Below are positions 1 through 7,653 of a DNA stretch of 24,115 nucleotides, piece after piece (the stretch's first letter is position 1; each line of letters opens with the position of its first letter). The notes under the pieces were generated by a model. The model did not search any database and was not told the origin of the DNA. It saw nothing but the letters and a program-made list of their open reading frames with translations. Origin of the DNA: an uncultured Prevotella sp. (GTDB lineage Bacteria; Bacteroidota; Bacteroidia; Bacteroidales; Bacteroidaceae); NCBI RefSeq assembly GCF_900549175.1, contig NZ_URNN01000036.1:1-24115 (forward strand), read 5' to 3'. A program made the translations under genes and the position numbers.

Positions 1-57
1 GCCCAGCCTACGGCAAAGGGCATCTACATCCACAACGGCAAGAAGGTTGTGAAGTAG
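1..57 (+). CDS. C-terminal end of a secreted protein (partial)
   Basis: An open frame runs from the first base to a TAG at 55-57 and encodes 18 residues ending in KGIYIHNGKKVVK. The tail closely matches the end of the small secreted protein at 21107-21475 (KGLYIVNGKKVIIK). Tails of this kind, often preceded by a short V-Y-x-x-x-G-Q segment, are common at the C-termini of secreted Bacteroidales proteins and resemble reduced type IX-like sorting tails; that comparison is from family knowledge. The rest of the gene lies outside the window, so its function cannot be given. A terminator follows 20 bases after the stop. Confidence 0.75.
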   Translation, partial: AQPTAKGIYIHNGKKVVK

Positions 58-76
58 CATAATTATCCCGTCAAGG

Positions 77-110
77 GGGCTGTGCCAGCATTTTGACACA
101 GCCCTTTTTT
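77..110 (+). terminator. Rho-independent terminator
   Basis: A perfect 8-bp stem, GGGCTGTG (77-84) with CACAGCCC (97-104), encloses a 12-base loop and is followed by six T residues (105-110). It ends the partial gene at 1-57. The right half contains TTTTGACACA, which resembles TTTTGATACA in the hairpin at 7654-7720. Confidence 0.85.
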
Positions 111-162
111 CATGTCATGTGTGTAAAAGAAGCTTTCTTGTGTAACCTCAAAAGGAGCGTCA

Positions 163-291
163 TTATAATACCAAGCGGTCCCTTATGATATACGATTTGC
201 CTATCTGTCGTGCACCTTCGATGACAAGAATCTTGTCGGAACCCGACTTTAGATGGTCTTCTATGTACTTTTCTATCTTTCTAAATAGCAT
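163..291 (-). pseudogene. Relic 5' end of an AAA-ATPase gene
   Basis: A minus-strand reading frame starts with ATG at 291-289 and ends with TAA at 165-163, 42 codons. The product begins MLFRKIEKYIEDHLKSGSDK and continues with ILVIEGARQIGKSYIIR. GARQIGKS is a Walker A P-loop (GxxxxGKS). The whole stretch matches the usual N-terminus of the large Bacteroidales AAA-ATPase family (ATP-binding proteins of the DUF4143 type, normally about 400 residues). After IIRD the similarity stops and a stop codon follows, so the remaining nine-tenths of the gene is missing. The neighbouring terminator of the upstream gene lies only about 50 bases further on, so the body was probably lost by deletion. A short functional peptide is possible but less likely. 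Confidence 0.65.
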
Positions 292-297
292 AGCCTA

Positions 298-380
298 ACA
301 CTTTTCAATATAAAACGATGCTGCAAAATTACACTTTTCAATATAAAGTGAGGCTTCAAAATTACACTTTTCAATAAATA
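298..380. repeat. 33-bp tandem repeat, about 2.5 units
   Basis: Units at 298-330 and 331-363 begin ACACTTTTCAATATAAA and end CAAAATT. A partial third unit (364-380) begins ACACTTTTCAATAAATA. The period is exactly 33 bp, without spacers. The repeats lie directly upstream, in the minus-strand sense, of the relic ATPase start at 291. Read on the minus strand, the unit junctions each give TAATTTTG (331-324 and 364-357), which fits the Bacteroidetes -7 consensus TAnnTTTG, so the array may be a multiplied promoter element. It also covers the region just downstream of the regulator stop at 406. Confidence 0.8.
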
Positions 381-405
381 TGGGTTCCATGTATCGTAAA
401 GATGG

Positions 406-3060
406 TCACTTACACAGTTCGGCAAAGCTGATGTGGTATTTCTCTCCGATGCTTGCCTCGTAGTTCTTGCAGAAGTTGTCGTAGACGTTCTTTGCAATGC
501 CTTTCTTGTGGCGGCGGCAGAGTATGGCACACTGTGTGGCGAGGGCGTTGTCGCTGAACGGGTCGTGCAGCAGAATCGTCTTGGCTATCTTCATGGCCAT
601 GTTGTCGTTGCCGCTCTTCTGCTCGCGGCGCATCTGGTGGGTGAGCAGCGAGATGACAGCGTTGGAGTATTCGGCCTTGAACTTGTCGAGCCACTCGAAC
701 GAGTAGTTCGGCAGGAGTGGCCCCTCGAAGAGCAGTTCGAGCGTGCGTGCCCGTGTCTCCTCGCTGTCGTCATTCTCCATGTTGTTCATCATAGCAAGAG
801 CCTCGCGGTAGTCGAAGAAGACGTCTTCGCCAACTTTCATGCGGTAGTGAATCTTGTCGTTCACAATCTCAACATTGCCTATTTTCTCCAGCAGCACCCG
901 CAGCTTGCGCATGTATACGTTGCGGTTGTTGCGTGCCGACTCGTCGTTCATCTCCTGCCACAGGGCCTCGTCGAGAATGTGTATCTCGATGCCCTTGCTG
1001 TTGCGCTCACTGTGCAGGAGGAGCATGAGCAGCAGGTTGCGCGTGCGGCGGGTGAAGAGGGATGTTATGTCCTCGCCGTTGCGGTCGTGAACTACGAACT
1101 TGCCCAGAAGCGATATGTAGCCTCCAGTGGGATTGTAGTATCTTGAAGGGAGCTCTTCCTTGTCTTCATATTCGTCATCCTGTGTTGTCTCGATGGCGGG
1201 AGTGGTGGCATTGCCGCCGGTTGTTGTGTCCTTGCTGTCCGTTGCTGTTTGTTTGTCGCCGGCTGCTACAACGTCGTGGGCTTTGGTCGTAGACTCTTCT
1301 CCAGTCGTTGCTGCAACGGCGTTTTTGGCCGAAGACGATGTGGTGGGAGCTGCCGGTTGGGGTGTCGTGCCTTTGCGCTTGCGCCGTATGGCGATGGTGG
1401 CTGCAACTCCGGCCGGGATTATGAGCAGAAACAGCCACCACCATGATTTGCTGTCTGACTTTTGGGTTGCATTCTCTTTTGTCATGTAGTCATCCTGTAT
1501 GGGCAGGTCGATGGAATAAATCCGGATGTTGTGTTTCAGATTGTTCATCCGGCGGTCAATGACGACATAGAGCTTGCCGGCATCGGTGTTGCTGTACATA
1601 TCGAATGTGAGGTCTTTGTAATCCCAGTTTTTGTCCATCCCTTCTGTTACGATTTTCCAGCCGGGTTCTTTCATGGAAATCTTTATCAGACGTCCGCTTT
1701 TATATGTTGTGGCGGCATAGAACGTGCTGTCCTCGCTATTGTAGATCATCTCCGAGGCCAGCAGGAAACTCGTGTTTTGCTGTTCTCCCTCATATTTCCA
1801 TACTGTGTCTGCCTTCAGGGTTTTCAGGTTTATGCGCGTCAGATCATAGTAGTATGAGCATGGAAGCTCCTGTTCTCCTGTGGCATTGCCGTAGCCTCCG
1901 AAGATGTAAAGCCAGTCGCCGACAACAACGGATGCCGCTCCCGTGCGCGGCCCGATTTTCGGGGAGTAGTCGAGCCGGCGTATCTCACCGCTTCCGGTGT
2001 TCAGCCGCCACAGTGTGTTCTTGTATTTATAGAAGCCGTAGCCTCCGAACATGTACGCCACGCTGTCGTTGGCTCTGGCCCATGAATGGTTGAATTCTTC
2101 GGGCTCTTCGGTAATGTTCCTGTCGTTGCTCCACTGTCCCGTGGCGAAGTTGAAGCTGGAGATGAGATTCTCCTTCATGTTGTATGTGTATAGTCCGGGG
2201 CCGTTTTCGCTGTATGCGATGTAGTTGGAGTAGGTCATGGCGCGGTATCCGCCACGCACGCTGACGTTTCTGAGTGTTTTCGTTGACGGGTCGTAGCAGC
2301 GTACGGTCTTGCTGTCTACTATATAGAAGATGTTGTCCCGCGGGTTGTATGTCACTTGTGTCTTGTCCTTTGACTCGTACGTGAAGAGGGTCTCCCATTT
2401 CACATGGCTGTCCAAAATCCAGCGTCCGTTTGTGGCTGTGGCCGGGGCGTCGGATATGTTGTCGTTGCAGACGCTGGCGTTGTGTTGGCGCAGGTTCCAG
2501 AAATATTTGTTCTTGTCACCGTAGAAGATGCTGATGTCACGCACGTTCATCGGCGCCACATCCACGTAGTTGGCGTCGTTGAGGTGCATGCCGAAAAAGA
2601 TTACGGCCGAAGATGTGTGGCTGAGGTCGGCCGGAACGGCAATCTTGTGGCCGCCGAAGTCGTATGAGATTCGGCCGTTCTTTTTGTCGAAGGCAATCTC
2701 CACCTTTATATTCTTGCCGGCGGTGACGTCGCTGTCTATATAATGCAGCTTGCCGTCAATTACGAGTACAGGTTTGTTCACCCCGGAGAGGGTGGCGTCG
2801 ATGTGCTTGCCGTCATTGGTATTTATGCAGAAGATATTGCCGAAAAGCGATTCGTCACCGCGCAGCTCCATATAGAACGACATTTTGAAGCGGTCATTAA
2901 TCTCTATCGGATTGCCGTTGTTGAGCATCAGCGTGGTGCGCTTTGCCGGCGTGTATGAATGGGAATTGAAATACAATCCGTCATTGTTGCCTCGGACGCC
3001 TGTGACGGATAAGGCGCTGAGCATACAAGTTAATATTATTTTTACCGATGCGAGTCTCAT
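406..3060 (-). CDS. Transmembrane Kelch/LamG sensor with cytoplasmic SARP-like DNA-binding domain
   Basis: This 884-residue protein appears to be a one-component regulator spanning the inner membrane. The start is set at ATG 3060, because a signal peptide (MRLASVKIILTCMLSALSVT) begins there; a longer frame to 3147 adds a segment lacking signal features. Residues about 24-181 look like a LamG/concanavalin-like sandwich. Residues about 190-520 form a Kelch-like beta-propeller with blades containing FGGYGFYKYKNTLWRLNT and DWLYIFGGYG. A membrane helix (WWWLFLLIIPAGVAATIAI, about 540-558) is followed by the positive cluster RRKRKG and a Thr/Ala-rich linker to about 640. Residues about 647-741 fit a winged helix of the OmpR/SARP type, and 746-884 a helical BTAD-like domain. 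It is divergent from the GH92-GH43 genes and is the likely regulator of them. Automatic annotation may call it a galactose oxidase-like or Kelch protein. The architecture is read directly; target and ligand are inference. Confidence 0.75.
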   Translation of the reverse strand: MRLASVKIILTCMLSALSVTGVRGNNDGLYFNSHSYTPAKRTTLMLNNGNPIEINDRFKMSFYMELRGDESLFGNIFCINTNDGKHIDATLSGVNKPVLVIDGKLHYIDSDVTAGKNIKVEIAFDKKNGRISYDFGGHKIAVPADLSHTSSAVIFFGMHLNDANYVDVAPMNVRDISIFYGDKNKYFWNLRQHNASVCNDNISDAPATATNGRWILDSHVKWETLFTYESKDKTQVTYNPRDNIFYIVDSKTVRCYDPSTKTLRNVSVRGGYRAMTYSNYIAYSENGPGLYTYNMKENLISSFNFATGQWSNDRNITEEPEEFNHSWARANDSVAYMFGGYGFYKYKNTLWRLNTGSGEIRRLDYSPKIGPRTGAASVVVGDWLYIFGGYGNATGEQELPCSYYYDLTRINLKTLKADTVWKYEGEQQNTSFLLASEMIYNSEDSTFYAATTYKSGRLIKISMKEPGWKIVTEGMDKNWDYKDLTFDMYSNTDAGKLYVVIDRRMNNLKHNIRIYSIDLPIQDDYMTKENATQKSDSKSWWWLFLLIIPAGVAATIAIRRKRKGTTPQPAAPTTSSSAKNAVAATTGEESTTKAHDVVAAGDKQTATDSKDTTTGGNATTPAIETTQDDEYEDKEELPSRYYNPTGGYISLLGKFVVHDRNGEDITSLFTRRTRNLLLMLLLHSERNSKGIEIHILDEALWQEMNDESARNNRNVYMRKLRVLLEKIGNVEIVNDKIHYRMKVGEDVFFDYREALAMMNNMENDDSEETRARTLELLFEGPLLPNYSFEWLDKFKAEYSNAVISLLTHQMRREQKSGNDNMAMKIAKTILLHDPFSDNALATQCAILCRRHKKGIAKNVYDNFCKNYEASIGEKYHISFAELCK

Positions 3061-3082
3061 GTGACATTGTATATTATGTTTG

Positions 3083-3090
3083 CAAAAATA
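3083..3090 (-). promoter_or_regulatory. Putative -7 box of the Kelch-SARP regulator
   Basis: On the minus strand this reads TATTTTTG, matching the Bacteroidetes -7 consensus TAnnTTTG. It lies 22 bases upstream of the chosen ATG at 3060, giving a leader of roughly 15 bases. This supports ATG 3060 over the longer frame, whose start at 3147 would lie upstream of the promoter. No clear TTTG -33 box is seen at the expected spacing. Confidence 0.4.
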
Positions 3091-3132
3091 CGACAAAAAT
3101 GTGAAAAGACATAACTGTTTTGCACGAAAAGT

Positions 3133-3167
3133 GACAATTAATGCCACTTAAGTGTTTTTTAATTGTC
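3133..3167. promoter_or_regulatory. Nested palindrome, candidate operator in divergent promoter region
   Basis: Inverted arms GACAATTAA (3133-3141) and TTAATTGTC (3159-3167) are perfect over 9 bp. Inside them lies the perfect 10-bp palindrome CACTTAAGTG (3145-3154). The two dyads share a centre near 3150, about midway between the divergent starts at 3060 and 3250. Such a site suits a dimeric regulator acting on both genes. Which protein binds it is unknown. Confidence 0.45.
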
Positions 3168-3175
3168 TTTTAATT
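3157..3175 (+). promoter_or_regulatory. 11-bp-phased direct repeat TTTTAATT
   Basis: TTTTAATT occurs at 3157-3164 and 3168-3175, one helical turn apart. Characterised SARP regulators bind direct repeats with about 11-bp periodicity near the promoter, so this is a possible site for the adjacent SARP-like protein. The sequence is AT-rich and chance is a real alternative. Confidence 0.25.
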
Positions 3176-3207
3176 TGAAAATACCGTGGATATTATGCCG
3201 TTACGGA

Positions 3208-3215
3208 TAAATTTG
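3208..3215 (+). promoter_or_regulatory. Putative -7 box for the GH92-GH43 genes
   Basis: TAAATTTG fits TAnnTTTG and lies 34 bases upstream of the GH92 ATG, giving a leader of roughly 28 bases. No TTTG stands at the usual -33 distance, which would fit a promoter needing an activator. Confidence 0.4.
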
Positions 3216-3249
3216 CAAGAAACAAAAAACAGTCCATTATTGTAAACCG

Positions 3250-5529
3250 ATGAAACAACTCTTATCAAACTTCAAAAAGGCGCTTGCCTGTATGGTAATC
3301 ATGTCGTTGCCGGGAATGGCGCAGGTCTCCGACGGCGGAAAGACCTGTGTTGACTATGTTAACCCGTATATCGGCAACATCAGCCACCTGCTGGTGCCTA
3401 CGTTCCCCACGGTGCAGTTGCCCAACAGCATGTTGCGTATCTATCCCGAGCGTGCCGACTTCACGTCCAGCCGCATCAACGGCCTGCCGCTCATCGTAAC
3501 CCACCACCGTGAGCGCTCGGCGTTCAACCTGTCTGTATGTCAGGGTGGGACAGAGGACATAACGTCAAACGTAATGTCATATACGTACGACAATGAGAAG
3601 ATAACGCCCTATTCTTATAGTGTATATCTTGACGGGGCCGGTGTGCAGGTGGATTATTCGCTGTCGCACCAGTCGGCCGTCTACAACCTGAGCCTGCCGT
3701 CGGGCCGGCCGTCGTGGCTCCTGCTAAACTCAAAGGACGGCAGCATCAGCGTGAAGGACAACACACTTAGCGGATGGCAGCAGCTTGACGGCAAGACCCG
3801 TGTGTACGTCTATGCCGAACTGCAGCATAAGCCCGTACGTACCGCTGTCGTGACCGGAGGTAAGGCAGTGCCGGGCACCAAGGCCGAAGGCCGTGACGCC
3901 TGTGTGGCTGTTGGGCTGCCCGACGGCACACAGTCTGTTGCCGTGCGCTACGGCGTGTCGTTCATCAGCGTCGACCAGGCCCGCAAGAATCTCCAGCGCG
4001 AGATAAGGACGTATGATGTCGAGGCTGTGAAGGCCGAGGCACGGAAAGTATGGAACGAGGCTCTCGGACGCATTGAGCTGACGGGCGGATGCGACAACGA
4101 GAAGACGATATTCTACACCTCGATGTACCGCTACTATGAGCGTCAGATCTGCATGAGCGAGGACGGACAGTATTACAGTGCGTCCGACGGCAGGGTGCAC
4201 AAAGACGGCGGCTCGCCTTATTATACCGACGACTGGGTTTGGGACACCTATCGTGCTGCCCATCCGCTGCGCGTGCTGCTCGAAGCCGACAAGGAGCGCG
4301 ACATTATCCGCTCGTTCGTCACCATGGCCCGGCAGACCGACAGCCTCTGGCTGCCCACGTTCCCCGAGAGCACGGGCGACTCGCGGCGCATGAACTCCAA
4401 CCACACAGTGGCCGTGGTGGCCGACGCGCTGGGCAAGGGAATAACCGACTTCGACGTGAAGACGGCATATCAGGCCGCACAGAACGTCATCTATAACAAG
4501 TCGCTCGCGCCGTGGTCGGCCGACACGCCGGCCGGGTGGCTCAACAGTTTCTATATAAAGCACGGCTACATCCCCGCCCTGCACCACGGCGAGAAGGAAT
4601 ATCTGGCGGAGGTGAATCCGCACGAGAAGCGTCAGCCCATCGCCGTCACGCTCGGCACATCGTACGACGAGTGGTGCCTGTCGCGCATTGCGGCATATCT
4701 CGGACGTACGGCCGACAAGAAGAAATATGAGGACCGTTCGCTCAACTACCGCAACGTGTTCAACGCCGATACGCGTTTCTTCCATCCGAAGGACTCCGAC
4801 GGCAACTTCATACAGCCGTTCGACTACGTCTTCGACGGCGGTATGGGCGCGCGCGACTTCTATGGCGAGAACAACGGATGGGTCTATCGTTGGGACGTGC
4901 AGCACAACATTGCTGACCTCATACGCCTGCACGGCGGTGCGGAGCAGTTCAACGCCGACCTCGACGAGATGTTCAACACGCCGCTGGGCCGCAGCAAGTT
5001 TGAGTTCTACGCCAAGTTGCCCGACCACACCGGCAATGTGGGACAGTTTTCCATGGCCAACGAGCCGTCGCTCCACGTTCCTTATTTGTACAACTACTCC
5101 GGCCGGCCGTGGATGGCGCAGAAGTGCATACGCACGTTGTTGAAGGAGTGGTTCCGCAACGACCTGATGGGTGTGCCGGGCGACGAGGACGGCGGCGGCA
5201 TGTCGGCCTTCGTGGTGTTCTCGATGATGGGCATCTATCCCGTCACCCCCGGTCTGCCCATATACAATATCGGCAGCCCGATGTTCCCCTCGGCAAAGAT
5301 TCATCTCAGCAACGGCAAGACGTTTGAGATTGTCGCACAGGGTGCATCCGACGCGAACAAGTACATCCAGAGCGCGACGCTCAACGGCAAGACATGGAAC
5401 AAGCCATGGCTCACGCACGATGACATAATGAAGGGCGGATGCCTCGTGCTCGTCATGGGCGACAAGGCCAACCGCGAGTGGGGTGCGAGAGCAGAAGACA
5501 CACCGCCGTCGGGAGTCGGCATGAAGTGA
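3250..5529 (+). CDS. GH92 family glycoside hydrolase (alpha-mannosidase type)
   Basis: This 759-residue protein has a signal peptide (about 1-25, ending MAQ) and is expected in the periplasm or on the cell surface. The N-terminal beta-sandwich domain (about 30-270) begins VDYVNPYIGNISHLLVPTFP. The catalytic (alpha/alpha)6 domain covers about 280-750 and carries GH92 landmarks: DDWVWDTYR (327-335), SNHTVAVVADALGKG, YGENNGWVYRWDVQHN (538-553), NEPSLHVPYLYNY (604-616) and GDEDGGGMSAF (644-654). Glu540 and the acidic residues of GDED are in the positions expected for the inverting, calcium-dependent mechanism. The length is normal for the family. The GGG after GDED and QHN in place of the common PHD suggest a clade divergent from the classic alpha-1,2-mannosidases, so the linkage is uncertain. 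It is the first gene of a likely two-gene unit with GH43, divergent from the Kelch-SARP regulator. Confidence 0.9.
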   Translation: MKQLLSNFKKALACMVIMSLPGMAQVSDGGKTCVDYVNPYIGNISHLLVPTFPTVQLPNSMLRIYPERADFTSSRINGLPLIVTHHRERSAFNLSVCQGGTEDITSNVMSYTYDNEKITPYSYSVYLDGAGVQVDYSLSHQSAVYNLSLPSGRPSWLLLNSKDGSISVKDNTLSGWQQLDGKTRVYVYAELQHKPVRTAVVTGGKAVPGTKAEGRDACVAVGLPDGTQSVAVRYGVSFISVDQARKNLQREIRTYDVEAVKAEARKVWNEALGRIELTGGCDNEKTIFYTSMYRYYERQICMSEDGQYYSASDGRVHKDGGSPYYTDDWVWDTYRAAHPLRVLLEADKERDIIRSFVTMARQTDSLWLPTFPESTGDSRRMNSNHTVAVVADALGKGITDFDVKTAYQAAQNVIYNKSLAPWSADTPAGWLNSFYIKHGYIPALHHGEKEYLAEVNPHEKRQPIAVTLGTSYDEWCLSRIAAYLGRTADKKKYEDRSLNYRNVFNADTRFFHPKDSDGNFIQPFDYVFDGGMGARDFYGENNGWVYRWDVQHNIADLIRLHGGAEQFNADLDEMFNTPLGRSKFEFYAKLPDHTGNVGQFSMANEPSLHVPYLYNYSGRPWMAQKCIRTLLKEWFRNDLMGVPGDEDGGGMSAFVVFSMMGIYPVTPGLPIYNIGSPMFPSAKIHLSNGKTFEIVAQGASDANKYIQSATLNGKTWNKPWLTHDDIMKGGCLVLVMGDKANREWGARAEDTPPSGVGMK

Positions 5530-5558
5530 CGATATCAGACTTCATTATCTTCAATAGG

Positions 5559-5590
5559 TTTTATAAATAGTAAGTTTATGTTTAATTTTG
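5559..5590 (+). promoter_or_regulatory. Putative promoter before the GH43 gene
   Basis: TTTT at 5559-5562 and TAATTTTG at 5583-5590 are separated by 20 bases, close to the Bacteroidetes TTTG-N19-21-TAnnTTTG arrangement. This could allow GH43 to be transcribed separately from GH92, although the 115-base gap also permits readthrough. Confidence 0.4.
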
Positions 5591-5600
5591 CAGGGAATAA

Positions 5601-5648
5601 ATGAAGAACCTGTGTATAGTACAAACGAATAAAGAGCAGAACGAATGA
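5601..5648 (+). other. Possible 15-codon leader ORF overlapping the GH43 start
   Basis: ATG at 5601 opens a 15-residue frame (MKNLCIVQTNKEQNE) whose TGA overlaps the GH43 ATG as ATGA at 5645-5648. It lies just after the putative -7 box. The overlap is of the kind used for translational coupling, but a frame this short can arise by chance and no attenuator-like codon run is present. Confidence 0.2.
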
Positions 5649-7639
5649 AGAAAATTGTTTTTATGTCGCTGTTGGTCGGCGCGTCTACATGCGCCATGGC
5701 GGCAAAGTACGGCGGAAAGCCGTTCAAGGTGCATAACGTTCCGTGTACGATAGAGGCTGAGGACTATGACCTCGGCGGCGAGGGAGTGGCCTTCCACTAT
5801 CAGAACAAGACGGAGGGCAACCGCCGCGACTACCGCGAGGACCCGGTGTGCATAGCTTCGGCCAACGGCGGTCTGGTGCTGGGCAACACCAATGGCGGCA
5901 ACTGGACGAACTATACCATCAACGTCGGTGAGGCGGGCGACTATGCCGTGGACGTGGTTTGTGCCGCCGGAGGCGACAACGGCAGCTTCGACCTGCGTGT
6001 CGACGGTGTGCCGGCATGCCGCGTGAAGCGTATTCCAAACACGGGGTGGCAGAAATATACGACGGTGACCGTTGAGGGTGTTCACCTGAAGAAAGGCAAG
6101 CACGTGCTGCAGTGGTACACCAACGGCGGAATGAACTTCGACAAGATGACGCTGCGCCGCACCGGCGCGCTCACCAACGCCGGACGCCAGGGTGACTTCA
6201 ACTATAAGTATCCCATCACGATGGAGCAGCCCACAACGGTGCCTATGTTCCTCGTGTTTCCGTCGCAGCTTTATGAAGGACCGTTCACCGGAAACATGTA
6301 CACCGCCGACCCCTCGGCCCACACATGGAACATCGACGGCAAGGAGGTGCTCTACGTATATGCCTCGCACGACATGGAGCCGGCCGTTGGCTGCGACCGC
6401 ATGGACCGCTATCACATCTTCTCTACCGAGGACATGAAGACATGGACCGACCACGGCGAGATTGTCAGTGCTGCCGATGTGAAGAAGAAGCTCGGCGTGG
6501 GCAGCAACGGATTCATGTGGGCGCCCGACGCGGCGTACAACAAGCGCGACGGAAAGTATTACTTCATATTCCCTCACAAGATTCAGTCGCATCAGGACGG
6601 CGACGCCGAGGACGTGTGGGCGCATTTCCTCGCCGTTAGCGACACGCCTCACGGGCCGTTCAAGCTGCTGGGATATATCAAGGGCGTGACGAACACCATC
6701 GACCCGTGTCTCTTTGTCGATGATGACGGCGAGGCATACGTGTTCGTCGGCGGTGGCGGCGTGGGCTGCTACGGCGGCAAGCTGAAGCGCGACAACTGGC
6801 TGGAGCTGGACGGCGGGATGAAGAAGATGGAGGGACTCAACGCCGACTTCCACGAGGCTCCGTTCCTGTTCAAGAAAGACGGCAAATACTATATGACCCA
6901 CTCTGACAACAATCCCGAGCAGCTCGGCGGCAATCAGCTGATGTATGCCATCGGCGACTCGCCCCTCGGACCGTGGCGCGACGGCGGTGTCTACATGCTG
7001 CCCCACGCCGAGGAGACGGCCCACGGAAGCATCGTGCAGTTCAAGGGCCGGTGGTATCAGTTCTGGCACAACGCCAACTACAGCGGCCGCGGCAATCTTC
7101 GCTCGGTTTGTTGCAGTCCGGTGACGTTCGCCGAAGACGGCTCTATCAACATCATCCGCACATGGGGTTCGCCCAAAGGCGGCAAGTTGCCGATGCTCAA
7201 CGCCGGTGCACCGCTCGTCATAGAGGCTGAGGACTACAACGACGGCGGCTCGCAGGTGGGATTCTTCAAGCGCGGCGACAACCAGACCTATACCTTCGGC
7301 AAGCTCGACGTCCAGCCCATGAAGGTAAAGACCGATGGTGGCGTGACCTATATCGCCGACATGCAGCGCAAGGAATGGGCGCGCTGGTCGTTCTTCGCTA
7401 CCGAGACGGGCACGCATACGCTGCGCTGCCGCGTTCGCAACAACGGAAACTCTGAAGGCCGCTTTTATGTCGGCATCGACGGCCATTGGACGGCCCGTGA
7501 GGAAATAAAGGTGACGTCGAAGGCTGGTGAATGGACTGACATCGAGGTAAAGGATGTCAGGATTGCCGCCGGAGAGCACTTCCTGATGTGGCGCGCGATG
7601 TTCGGAAACATCGACGTCGACAGGATAACGATAGAATAA
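5645..7639 (+). CDS. CBM6-GH43-CBM6-like glycoside hydrolase
   Basis: This 664-residue secreted enzyme has a signal peptide (about 1-20, ending AMAA). An N-terminal CBM6-type beta-sandwich spans about 30-175 and opens with IEAEDYD. The five-bladed GH43 propeller spans about 195-510, with the expected catalytic triad: Asp222 in TADPSAHTW (base), Asp353 in TIDPCLF (pKa modulator) and Glu404 in DFHEAPF (acid). A second CBM6-like domain (about 520-664) again opens with IEAEDYN. GH43 enzymes are mainly arabinofuranosidases or beta-xylosidases; the pectin-type neighbours favour action on arabinose side chains, but the substrate is inferred. It lies 115 bases after GH92 on the same strand and ends at a strong bidirectional hairpin. 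The long antisense frame over this gene is a compositional shadow. Confidence 0.88.
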   Translation: MKKIVFMSLLVGASTCAMAAKYGGKPFKVHNVPCTIEAEDYDLGGEGVAFHYQNKTEGNRRDYREDPVCIASANGGLVLGNTNGGNWTNYTINVGEAGDYAVDVVCAAGGDNGSFDLRVDGVPACRVKRIPNTGWQKYTTVTVEGVHLKKGKHVLQWYTNGGMNFDKMTLRRTGALTNAGRQGDFNYKYPITMEQPTTVPMFLVFPSQLYEGPFTGNMYTADPSAHTWNIDGKEVLYVYASHDMEPAVGCDRMDRYHIFSTEDMKTWTDHGEIVSAADVKKKLGVGSNGFMWAPDAAYNKRDGKYYFIFPHKIQSHQDGDAEDVWAHFLAVSDTPHGPFKLLGYIKGVTNTIDPCLFVDDDGEAYVFVGGGGVGCYGGKLKRDNWLELDGGMKKMEGLNADFHEAPFLFKKDGKYYMTHSDNNPEQLGGNQLMYAIGDSPLGPWRDGGVYMLPHAEETAHGSIVQFKGRWYQFWHNANYSGRGNLRSVCCSPVTFAEDGSINIIRTWGSPKGGKLPMLNAGAPLVIEAEDYNDGGSQVGFFKRGDNQTYTFGKLDVQPMKVKTDGGVTYIADMQRKEWARWSFFATETGTHTLRCRVRNNGNSEGRFYVGIDGHWTAREEIKVTSKAGEWTDIEVKDVRIAAGEHFLMWRAMFGNIDVDRITIE

Positions 7640-7653
7640 ATTAGGACGAAACG

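Noticed and set aside
298..380. Possible CRISPR array
   Set aside because: The 33-bp units are contiguous with no unique spacers, only about 2.5 copies exist, and no cas gene is near.
433..1146. 237-codon plus-strand frame
   Set aside because: It is a shadow of the 3' part of the Kelch-SARP gene, with a Val/Leu-rich product and no domain.
3730..5418. 562-codon open frame on the minus strand
   Set aside because: It lies fully inside the GH92 gene, encodes a low-complexity Val/Arg/His-rich product with no recognisable domain, and is explained by the GC-rich codon use of the real gene.
5582..7579. 665-codon open frame on the minus strand
   Set aside because: It is antisense to the GH43 gene, whose catalytic triad and CBM domains are clear. 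The antisense product shows no family features.
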